Assembly: GCA_022758985.1 (NCBI GenBank)
Contig: JAEMQC010000050.1
Span: 1-5,156 of the forward strand
Direction of reading: 5' to 3'
Length of the DNA stretch: 5,156 nt
DNA from: Campylobacteraceae bacterium
GTDB lineage: Bacteria; Campylobacterota; Campylobacteria; Campylobacterales; UBA6016
The notes beneath the pieces are model-generated. The model ran no database searches and was not told where the DNA came from. It saw only the letters and a list, made by a program, of their open reading frames with translations. Positions within the stretch are counted from its first letter, which is position 1. The number at the start of each line of letters is the position of its first letter. Below, in pieces: positions 1 to 5,156 of this stretch. A program made the translations under genes and the position numbers.

Positions 1-2350
1 CAGCGCAGTTTGCCGGTTTTTGGGAGACAAACTCTATCATCTCGCATTTTGCAAGGTTTGTTATGAATTTTTTTGCACTGTCGTCTATTTGCCTATTCGG
101 TTTTATGTAGGCTTTTTCTATTTTTTTGTTTGCCAAATCTATCGTGGCTTTTGCTCTTCTTACGCTGACGATTGCCTCTTTTATTAGCTCAAACTTCTCT
201 ATTATGGCAGTGTCTGCGGCGGCGCTTTTTGGAAAGCGGCTAATCATAATAGATTCCGATTTCCCGCCTAGCTCTTTATATAGATATTCCGTAATGAAAG
301 GCATAAACGGGTGCAGCAGCTTTAGCGACTCCACAAAGACGCCGCCAAGCTCGCCTACGGCCTCTTTTTGGGCTTTACTAAGCTCGATCCCGAAGTCACA
401 GAAGTCATCCCAGAAGTATTTGTATACGCTAATCGCAGCGTCGCTAAATCTATAGGAGTCCAGTTGCTCTCTTATCTCTGCCGTCGCCTCGGCCATTTTT
501 GCCGCCATATATCTACCCAGCTCTGTTTTTGGCTGATTTTTGGTTATATCTATCGGCTCTATGCCGTTCATAGTGAGATATTTCGCGGCATTAAACAGCT
601 TATTCGTAAAATTCCTAGCCTGCACGAACTTCTCTTCGGATAACCTGATGTCCCTTCCGGCAACCGCCAGCATCGCAAGGGCGAAGCGTAGACTGTCGGC
701 ACTATATCTTTCCACTATATCTATGGGGTCTATGACGTTGCCTCTCGATTTACTCATCTTTTGACCGTGTTCGTCGCGCACCAAAGCATGTAAGTATACG
801 TCTTTAAACGGCAGCCTCCCAAGGAACTGCTCTCCCATCATCATCATTCTGGCAACCCAGAAGAACAAAATATCAAAACCGGTTATCAAAAGTGAGTTTG
901 GATAGAAGTTATCCATATCCGAAGGGTTTACTTTTGAGTCGTTTTCGTTGCCCCATCCGAGCGTACTAAAAGGCCAAAGGGCGGAGCTAAACCAAGTATC
1001 AAGTACGTCCGCATCTTGTCTTATGTGTGAGCTTTTGCATTTTGGGCACTCTTTGAACTCGCCCTCTTCTCCGCCCCACTCATGGTCGCAATCGTCGCAG
1101 TACATCACGGGGATTCTATGTCCCCACCAAAGCTGCCTTGAGATACACCAATCTCTAAGCTCCCTCATCCATGCGTCGTAGTTATTTTTCCACTGTTTTG
1201 GGATAAATTCGGTTTCACCGTTGTTTGCTTTTTCTATCGCTTTTGCAGCAGCCTCTTTTTTTACGAACCACTGTTTTGATATATACGGCTCTACGACGTT
1301 GCCGCATCTATAGCATCTGCCGACTTGGTTTACGTGCTTTTCTATTTTTTCGATAAAGCCTTCGGCCTCAAGTCTAGCTACTATTTTGGCTCTAGCTTCT
1401 AGTCTTTCATATCCTTCAAACTCGCCGCAATGGGAGTTGAGGATCCCTTTTTCGTCGAATATCGTCAAAAACTCTAAGTTGTGTCTTTTGCCCACTTCAT
1501 AGTCGTTCACATCGTGCGCCGGAGTTACTTTGACGACCCCGGTACCAAACTCCATGTCCACATGCTCGTCGGCTATGATTTTGATAGATTTGCCGATAAG
1601 CGGTAGTACGAGGCTCTTGCCGATATGCGCCTTGTACCTCTCGTCGTTTGGATTTACCATGACCGCCGTATCGCCAAAGTATGTCTCTGGTCTTGTGGTT
1701 GCAACTACAAGATAGTCGTCTGAGTCTTCAAAGAAGTATTTGATGTAGTATAAAAATCCATCATTTTCGGCGTGGTCTACTTCGATATCGGATAGAGCGC
1801 CGTCGTGCGTACACCAGTTTATCATATAGTTGTCTCGTACGATTAGCCCGTCTTCATAGAGCTTCAAAAACGCTTTTTTGACTGCGCTTTTTAGCCCTTC
1901 ATCCATCGTAAACCGCTCTCTTGACCATGCGGGAGATACGCCGAGTCTACGCATCTGAGAGACTATCGTACCGCCGCTATATGCCTTCCACTCCCATACT
2001 TTTTCTAGGAATTTTTCTCTGCCTATATCCTCTTTTTTGATACCTTGTGCTAGTAGCTGTTTTTCTACGACATTTTGCGTCGCTATTCCGGCGTGGTCGG
2101 TTCCGGGCTGCCAAAGCGTTCGGTAACCGTCCATTCTTTTGTATCTGACCATTATGTCGCTAAGAGTATGGTTTAGTGCGTGCCCTATATGAAGAGAGCC
2201 GGTTACGTTTGGAGGTGGAAGCATGATGGCGAAGTTTTTGCCGCTCTCTTGGATGGCTTTATTGCCGTCTAGTTCGAAATATCCGTTCTTTTCCCAATTT
2301 TTATAACAATTTTCTTCAAAATCTTTAGGCAAATACTCAGTCAGCGCCAT
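1..2350 (-). CDS. valS: Valyl-tRNA synthetase (ValRS), 3' end beyond the left edge
   Basis: Cytoplasmic class I aminoacyl-tRNA synthetase that charges tRNA-Val with valine using ATP and edits mischarged threonine. The reading frame is open without a stop from the ATG at 2350 to the left edge, giving 783 residues. The family is usually about 870-950 residues, so roughly the last 90, including the expected C-terminal coiled-coil arm, lie outside the window. Seen in order: PPPNVTGSLHIGHA with the HIGH signature at residues 54-57; the CP1 editing domain with TTRPET at 218-223 and GTGVVKVTPAHDVNDY at 269-284; cysteine pairs at 346/349 and 418/421/435/438, probably zinc-binding; DWCISRQLWWGHRIP at 400-414; DVLDTWFSS at 448-456; KMSKS at 531-535; then an all-helical anticodon-binding region (from about 'ARNFTNKLFNAAKY'). 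IleRS and LeuRS are less likely because the PPPNVTG/HIGH and WWGHRIP contexts are typical of ValRS. The start is supported by AGGA six bases upstream (2357-2360) and by alignment of the N-terminus (MALTEYLPKDFEENCYKNWE). It is transcribed divergently from fliW. Confidence 0.97.
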   Translation of the reverse strand, partial: MALTEYLPKDFEENCYKNWEKNGYFELDGNKAIQESGKNFAIMLPPPNVTGSLHIGHALNHTLSDIMVRYKRMDGYRTLWQPGTDHAGIATQNVVEKQLLAQGIKKEDIGREKFLEKVWEWKAYSGGTIVSQMRRLGVSPAWSRERFTMDEGLKSAVKKAFLKLYEDGLIVRDNYMINWCTHDGALSDIEVDHAENDGFLYYIKYFFEDSDDYLVVATTRPETYFGDTAVMVNPNDERYKAHIGKSLVLPLIGKSIKIIADEHVDMEFGTGVVKVTPAHDVNDYEVGKRHNLEFLTIFDEKGILNSHCGEFEGYERLEARAKIVARLEAEGFIEKIEKHVNQVGRCYRCGNVVEPYISKQWFVKKEAAAKAIEKANNGETEFIPKQWKNNYDAWMRELRDWCISRQLWWGHRIPVMYCDDCDHEWGGEEGEFKECPKCKSSHIRQDADVLDTWFSSALWPFSTLGWGNENDSKVNPSDMDNFYPNSLLITGFDILFFWVARMMMMGEQFLGRLPFKDVYLHALVRDEHGQKMSKSRGNVIDPIDIVERYSADSLRFALAMLAVAGRDIRLSEEKFVQARNFTNKLFNAAKYLTMNGIEPIDITKNQPKTELGRYMAAKMAEATAEIREQLDSYRFSDAAISVYKYFWDDFCDFGIELSKAQKEAVGELGGVFVESLKLLHPFMPFITEYLYKELGGKSESIMISRFPKSAAADTAIIEKFELIKEAIVSVRRAKATIDLANKKIEKAYIKPNRQIDDSAKKFITNLAKCEMIEFVSQKPANCA

Positions 2351-2382
2351 TTTTTTTCCTACATTCTTAAAATATTCTGCGA

Positions 2383-2391
2383 ATTTTAGCA
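2383..2391 (-). promoter_or_regulatory. Candidate sigma-70 extended -10 promoter of valS
   Basis: On the minus strand the sequence reads TTTTTGCTAAAATTCG, that is, a T-run followed by TGCTAAAAT. This fits the Campylobacter housekeeping promoter type, which has an extended -10 box (TGnTAnAAT), a T-rich upstream stretch and no conserved -35 box. The -10 hexamer TAAAAT occupies 2388-2383. Transcription would start near 2376, leaving a leader of only about 25 bases before the valS ATG, with the AGGA ribosome-binding site at 2360-2357. The short leader leaves no room for a T-box. This is inferred from motif and position only. Confidence 0.6.
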
Positions 2392-2413
2392 AAAAGCGCC
2401 TGATTTACTTGCT

Positions 2414-2430
2414 TTGGCACGATTTTCGCT
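2414..2430 (+). promoter_or_regulatory. Sigma-54 (RpoN) type promoter upstream of fliW
   Basis: The bases TTGGCACGATTTTCGCT match the sigma-54 consensus YTGGCACGRNNNTTGCW at every defined position except one (C for T at 2427). The essential -24 GG (2416-2417) and -12 GC (2428-2429) are present with exactly ten bases between them. Transcription would start near 2441, giving a leader of about 85 bases before fliW. In Campylobacter, sigma-54 with the FlgS/FlgR two-component system drives rod, hook and other middle flagellar genes, so a sigma-54 site pointing at a flagellar assembly gene makes biological sense. I infer that it drives fliW. No activator-binding site is evident. Confidence 0.7.
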
Positions 2431-2471
2431 TTTAATTTGACGTTATAATTTAAGCGTTGTTTAATCGGCAT

Positions 2472-2480
2472 TGTTATACT
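2472..2480 (+). promoter_or_regulatory. Alternative sigma-70-like -10 box for fliW
   Basis: TGTTATACT forms an extended -10 box (TGnTATACT) that would start transcription near 2487, about 40 bases before the fliW ATG. No -35 box is seen, which is normal for Campylobacter. A perfect TATAAT at 2444-2449 is a second possibility but lacks the TG extension. Either could supply basal expression alongside the sigma-54 promoter. In such AT-rich DNA, matches of this kind also arise by chance. Confidence 0.35.
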
Positions 2481-2512
2481 TTTAAAATAGCTATGTCGTA
2501 TTAAATATCAAT

Positions 2513-2521
2513 AAAGGGGGA
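2513..2521 (+). promoter_or_regulatory. Strong G-rich ribosome-binding site of fliW
   Basis: AAAGGGGGA ends four bases before the fliW ATG. It is a purine-rich Shine-Dalgarno sequence with five consecutive G and clearly supports the ATG at 2526 as the start. It includes a GGA, the core triplet bound by CsrA, but no hairpin that would present it in a loop is obvious. Confidence 0.75.
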
Positions 2522-2525
2522 AATA

Positions 2526-2912
2526 ATGGTATTTGAAGTAAAGGCGCCTATACTTGGATTTAACGAGCTAACCAAGGTTGAGCTTAGGGGTATTGATGAT
2601 TTCTTTTCCAGCTTGAAAAATGCAGACAAAAACGCTCCGGCGTTTACGCTGATTAATCCGTATGCGCTCAGAGAATACTCTTTTGATATTCCAAGTAGCA
2701 TAAGAATACTTCTTGACCTAAAAGAAGATTCCAAAGTAGAGGTTTATAATATAGTAGTTCTTCAAAACCCTATTGAGAAGTCGGTGGTTAATTTTATAGC
2801 TCCGCTGATTTTCAATCATGACAATATGACGATGGGTCAAGTTGTCTTGGAGGCTTCTAAATATCCTGATTTTGGCGTCGCAGAAGAGATAGCGGCATTT
2901 CTTCAAAAATAA
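2526..2912 (+). CDS. fliW: Flagellar assembly factor FliW
   Basis: FliW is a small cytoplasmic protein that binds flagellin and the post-transcriptional regulator CsrA. When flagellin has been exported, free FliW sequesters CsrA and relieves its repression of flagellin translation; this partner switch is established in Bacillus and Campylobacter. The 128-residue length is that of the family (Campylobacter FliW is about 129). Visible family features are the N-terminal PILGF (residues 8-12), the FTLINPY strand (40-46), FDIP (53-56), YNIVVLQNPIEKSVVNFIAPLIFN (the core, about 74-97), the following DNMTMGQVVL (99-108) and YPDF (113-116). No signal peptide or membrane segment is present. The ATG is preceded by a strong ribosome-binding site, and the gene ends with TAA just before a terminator hairpin, so it is probably transcribed alone. 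csrA and the flagellin genes are not in the window. A sigma-54-type promoter lies upstream, consistent with timing by the flagellar cascade. Confidence 0.93.
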   Translation: MVFEVKAPILGFNELTKVELRGIDDFFSSLKNADKNAPAFTLINPYALREYSFDIPSSIRILLDLKEDSKVEVYNIVVLQNPIEKSVVNFIAPLIFNHDNMTMGQVVLEASKYPDFGVAEEIAAFLQK

Positions 2913-2920
2913 AATCTCCC

Positions 2921-2955
2921 TAGAGCCCAAGCTATGGGTTCTAATAATCTTTTTT
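2921..2955 (+). terminator. Rho-independent terminator after fliW
   Basis: TAGAGCCCA (2921-2929) pairs with TGGGTTCTA (2935-2943) to make a nine-base-pair stem with one G-U pair and a five-base loop (AGCTA). Six T follow at 2950-2955, after a spacer of six bases. It begins eight bases after the fliW stop and separates fliW from the helicase gene. The spacer before the T-tract is longer than ideal, so some read-through into the helicase is possible. Confidence 0.75.
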
Positions 2956-2962
2956 ATAAAAT
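2950..2962 (+). promoter_or_regulatory. Candidate helicase promoter overlapping the terminator T-tract
   Basis: The run TTTTTTATAAAAT contains TATAAA (2955-2960) and TAAAAT (2957-2962), either of which could be a -10 box, preceded by the T-rich stretch typical of Campylobacter promoters. Transcription would start near 2968, about 25 bases before the helicase ATG. The T-run is also the tail of the fliW terminator. No TG extension is present, so this is a moderate candidate. Confidence 0.4.
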
Positions 2963-2992
2963 CCTCTCCCAGTTTAAACAAAAAAAGTTGTC

Positions 2993-5014
2993 ATGCCCTA
3001 CAAAAATCTAAATAAAGAGCAGCTTGCCGCTGTTAACGCACCGTTTGGCAACACGCTCGTTATTGCGTCCGCCGGAACCGGAAAGACCTCGACCATAGTA
3101 GCGAGAATATACTATCTACTTGAAAAAGGCGTAAAGCCAGAAAGCATCCTTCTTTTGACATTTACAAACAAGGCTGCCGCAGAGATGATAGGGCGGCTAA
3201 AAAAATATTTTGACAAGAACGAAGTCGAGAAGATACAGGCCGGGACGTTCCATGCCGTCAGCTACAAGTGGCTAAAAAAGCTAAATCCAAATCTGGTGCT
3301 AAAGCAACCCGGAGAGCTAAAAACGCTTTTTAACGCCATACATGAAAGGTATATAAATAGCGTCAAGTTCTATGATAATAAGCCGTATTCGGCCGGCTAT
3401 CTGTATGACTTTTACGAGTCGTTCAATGCCTCTTGTACGCCAAGGCTAAAAGATTGGCTGATGGCTGTGTCGCCTGCACAGCTTGAGCATGAAAATATAT
3501 ATCTAAAGATTTTTGCAGAGTTTGAGAGACAAAAGGACGAATGCGGTTTTTTGGGTTTTAGCGATCTGCTTATCAAGGCATCAAAAGCATGCGAAGAGGG
3601 TAAGATAGAGCCTTTCTTTGAGGTTTTGGTGGACGAGTACCAGGATACGAATAACTTGCAGCACCATCTGGTTGAATCGGTAAAACCAAAATCTCTTTTT
3701 TGTGTAGGGGACTATGACCAGAGTATATACGGATTTAATGGGGCAAACATATCCATCATAGCCGGATTTGGTGAGACAAAAGAGAATGCAAGAGTGTATA
3801 CGCTTACCAAAAACTACCGCTCCACATCCAAAATACTTCAGATAGCAGATAAGGTGATAAAACATAACGACAGGATATATCCCAAAAGTCTTGAAGTGGT
3901 GAGGCTTGAGGAGGCACATCCGCCTAGGCTTCTTATCTTTGATGAGGTATTTGACCAGTATAAAAAAATAGCAGACCTAATACGGGAGTCCAGAACAAAT
4001 TTTGACGATATGGCAGTACTGTTTCGCAATAACTCATCGGCGGACGGGATAGAGGCATCACTGAGGGAGCATGGTATAAAGTGCAAAAGAAAGGGTGGGG
4101 TAGGGTTTTTTGAGGCAAAAGAGGTAAAAGTCATCCTTGATATCTTGACGCTATCCGTGAATCCAAAAGATATTTTGGCGTTTATAAACGTATTCGAATA
4201 TGCAAGCGGGGTGGGCGGAGCTACGGCAAAAGAGCTTTGCGACGCACTCTTGCTGCTTGGCGACGGCTCTATAACACAAGGGCTTTTTCACCCAAATCCG
4301 AATATAAAAAACCCATTTGAGAATAGAAAGCACGAAGTAGGGCTTTTTGACGATTTTTTCGAGCTAGGCAGCATTAGCAGATTTAGGGGGCTTGGGCTAG
4401 AAGAGGGTGTGCTCGCAAACCCGGCTCTTAAACATCCGAAGCTAAATCAAGATGCTGCAATGTTTTTTGGGGAGTTTTATTCTTTGATGGGTAGATTATC
4501 TAAGATAAAAAATCCAAAAAACGCCGTAGATATTATAAAGGCTAGCAAGCTATACGAGGAGATTAAAAACTCTCTAGCTAGAAGAAGGGCTACTGGTAAA
4601 GATAAGAGCGTAGACGCTGGGCTTTTTGAAAAAGCGTTGGAGAGGATAGATAGAAAAAACTATCTGCTATCCAATCTTGCATCGCACTATGACGATAAGG
4701 CGGGCTTTTTGAATGCCATGATACTAGGTGCGGGAGAGATGACGGAAGGCGAGGGGGTCAATCTTTTGACGGTGCATGCGTCCAAGGGGCTAGAGTTTAA
4801 AGAGGTGTACATTGTAGACCTCATGGACGGCAGATTTCCAAACCGCAAGCTAATTGCAAAGGGCTCTAGCATAGAAGAGGAGAGGCGGCTTTTTTATGTT
4901 GCGGTAACCCGCGCAAAAGATAGACTCACACTTTCATACGCCAAATACGACAAAATAAAAAAAGCTAGCTATGAGCCATCCCAATTTCTAAAAGAGAGCG
5001 GGATGCTAGGCTAG
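2993..5014 (+). CDS. UvrD/Rep/PcrA-family superfamily-1A DNA helicase
   Basis: ATP-driven 3'-5' DNA helicase of the family that acts in excision repair, replication-fork restart and removal of RecA or proteins from DNA. The 673 residues are complete and match the family (Rep 673, UvrD 720). Motifs in order: Q motif LNKEQ with Q10; Walker A ASAGTGKT (25-32); motif Ia TFTNKAAAEM (56-65); GTFHA (84-88); motif II VDEYQDTN (213-220), with the catalytic D214/E215; motif III VGDYDQSIYGFNGA (238-251); motif IV LTKNYRS (271-277); motif V LLTVHASKGLEF (591-602); motif VI EEERRLFYVAVTRAKDR (628-644). All catalytic residues are present. The 2B region, about 425-500, looks unlike the textbook proteins. 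The C-terminus is short, ending about 30 residues after motif VI, without the long PcrA/UvrD tail. An in-frame TAA at 2975 makes the ATG at 2993 the first possible ATG, although only a weak ribosome-binding site (AAAAAAG) precedes it. Whether it is a functional UvrD, Rep or PcrA equivalent cannot be settled from sequence alone, so no symbol is given. It converges on the GGDEF gene with a three-base gap. Confidence 0.95.
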   Translation: MPYKNLNKEQLAAVNAPFGNTLVIASAGTGKTSTIVARIYYLLEKGVKPESILLLTFTNKAAAEMIGRLKKYFDKNEVEKIQAGTFHAVSYKWLKKLNPNLVLKQPGELKTLFNAIHERYINSVKFYDNKPYSAGYLYDFYESFNASCTPRLKDWLMAVSPAQLEHENIYLKIFAEFERQKDECGFLGFSDLLIKASKACEEGKIEPFFEVLVDEYQDTNNLQHHLVESVKPKSLFCVGDYDQSIYGFNGANISIIAGFGETKENARVYTLTKNYRSTSKILQIADKVIKHNDRIYPKSLEVVRLEEAHPPRLLIFDEVFDQYKKIADLIRESRTNFDDMAVLFRNNSSADGIEASLREHGIKCKRKGGVGFFEAKEVKVILDILTLSVNPKDILAFINVFEYASGVGGATAKELCDALLLLGDGSITQGLFHPNPNIKNPFENRKHEVGLFDDFFELGSISRFRGLGLEEGVLANPALKHPKLNQDAAMFFGEFYSLMGRLSKIKNPKNAVDIIKASKLYEEIKNSLARRRATGKDKSVDAGLFEKALERIDRKNYLLSNLASHYDDKAGFLNAMILGAGEMTEGEGVNLLTVHASKGLEFKEVYIVDLMDGRFPNRKLIAKGSSIEEERRLFYVAVTRAKDRLTLSYAKYDKIKKASYEPSQFLKESGMLG

Positions 5015-5017
5015 ACT

Positions 5018-5156
5018 TTATAGCAATACGCACTCTAGGCGATTTCTTCCGTTCTCTTTTGCTATATATAGATACTCGTCCGCTTTTGTATAAATATCGT
5101 CTTGCGTAATTGTAAGCTCCCCCAATTTTCGTGATCTATCAACCCTTTTTGGTACA
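5018..5156 (-). CDS. C-terminal end of a GGDEF-domain protein (diguanylate-cyclase family), 5' part beyond the right edge
   Basis: The last 45 codons of a minus-strand gene end with TAA at 5020-5018. The peptide contains ADEYLYIAKENGRNRLE, which matches the final helix and strand of GGDEF domains (consensus ADxALYxAKxxGRNRv). GGDEF proteins make the second messenger c-di-GMP from two GTP when the GG(D/E)EF loop is intact. That loop, the inhibitory RxxD site and any N-terminal sensor or receiver domain are outside the window, so activity cannot be judged. The protein ends five residues after the motif (ECVLL), so the GGDEF domain is the C-terminal domain of the protein. The gene converges on the helicase gene, with only three bases between the two stop codons and no terminator hairpin between them. 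Confidence 0.82.
   Translation of the reverse strand, partial: VPKRVDRSRKLGELTITQDDIYTKADEYLYIAKENGRNRLECVLL

Noticed and set aside
126..1715. Several open frames of 60-110 codons on the plus strand (126-455, 368-643, 540-764, 948-1181, 1530-1715).
   Set aside because: They lie entirely inside the clearly coding valS frame on the other strand, show no recognisable family, and are explained as shadow frames.
2351..2376. A T-box or other riboswitch upstream of valS.
   Set aside because: The predicted leader is only about 25 bases, with no T-box sequence or stem, and T-boxes are mainly a Gram-positive feature.
2444..2449. Perfect TATAAT considered as the main fliW promoter.
   Set aside because: It has no TG extension and no -35 box, and it sits just at the predicted sigma-54 start; it is mentioned only as an alternative.
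2427..2456. Imperfect inverted repeat CGCTT (2427-2431) / AAGCG (2452-2456) around the predicted fliW transcription start, considered as an operator.
   Set aside because: The arms are only five bases, the inner part pairs poorly, and the region is AT-rich, so chance is an adequate explanation.
2501..2981. Minus-strand open frames overlapping fliW (2501-2734 and 2718-2981).
   Set aside because: They overlap a well-supported gene on the opposite strand, resemble no known family, and the second would cross the fliW terminator hairpin.
3581..4872. Minus-strand open frames of 60-112 codons inside the helicase gene.
   Set aside because: The plus-strand helicase frame is conserved from end to end, and these contain no motif or plausible start context.
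1..5156. tRNA genes, CRISPR arrays, insertion sequences, phage or defence genes.
   Set aside because: No cloverleaf, repeat-spacer pattern, transposase motif or terminal inverted repeats were seen; nearly all of the window is explained by four core-type genes.

Overview
The window looks like a piece of a Campylobacter-type (Campylobacterota, formerly epsilonproteobacterial) chromosome with moderate GC content. The reasons are a FliW of the Campylobacter kind, Ile codons rich in ATA, T-rich extended -10 promoters (TGnTAnAAT) without clear -35 boxes, and a good sigma-54 promoter in front of a flagellar gene. The balance of GC and AT is more like the C. curvus/rectus/showae/concisus group than C. 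jejuni. The species cannot be fixed from this stretch alone.

Layout. Positions 1-2350 (minus strand) hold the first 783 codons of valS, valyl-tRNA synthetase, which runs off the left edge. Positions 2351-2525 are a divergent control region. It carries a likely housekeeping promoter for valS and a sigma-54-type promoter (2414-2430) pointing at fliW, plus weaker sigma-70-like alternatives. Positions 2526-2912 are fliW, the flagellar assembly factor that binds CsrA and flagellin. A rho-independent terminator (2921-2955) follows, and its T-tract runs directly into a candidate -10 box for the next gene. Positions 2993-5014 are a complete superfamily-1A (UvrD/Rep/PcrA) DNA helicase of 673 residues. 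Only three bases after its stop codon, the converging 3' end of a GGDEF-domain (diguanylate-cyclase family) gene begins (5018-5156, minus strand) and runs off the right edge.

Functionally this is mostly core-genome material: translation (valS), DNA repair/replication (helicase), flagellar assembly control (fliW) and probable c-di-GMP signalling (the GGDEF fragment). The genes appear to be separate transcription units rather than one operon. No mobile element, CRISPR array, RNA gene or clearly novel defence or biosynthetic system is visible. The most informative non-coding signal is the sigma-54 promoter match upstream of fliW.
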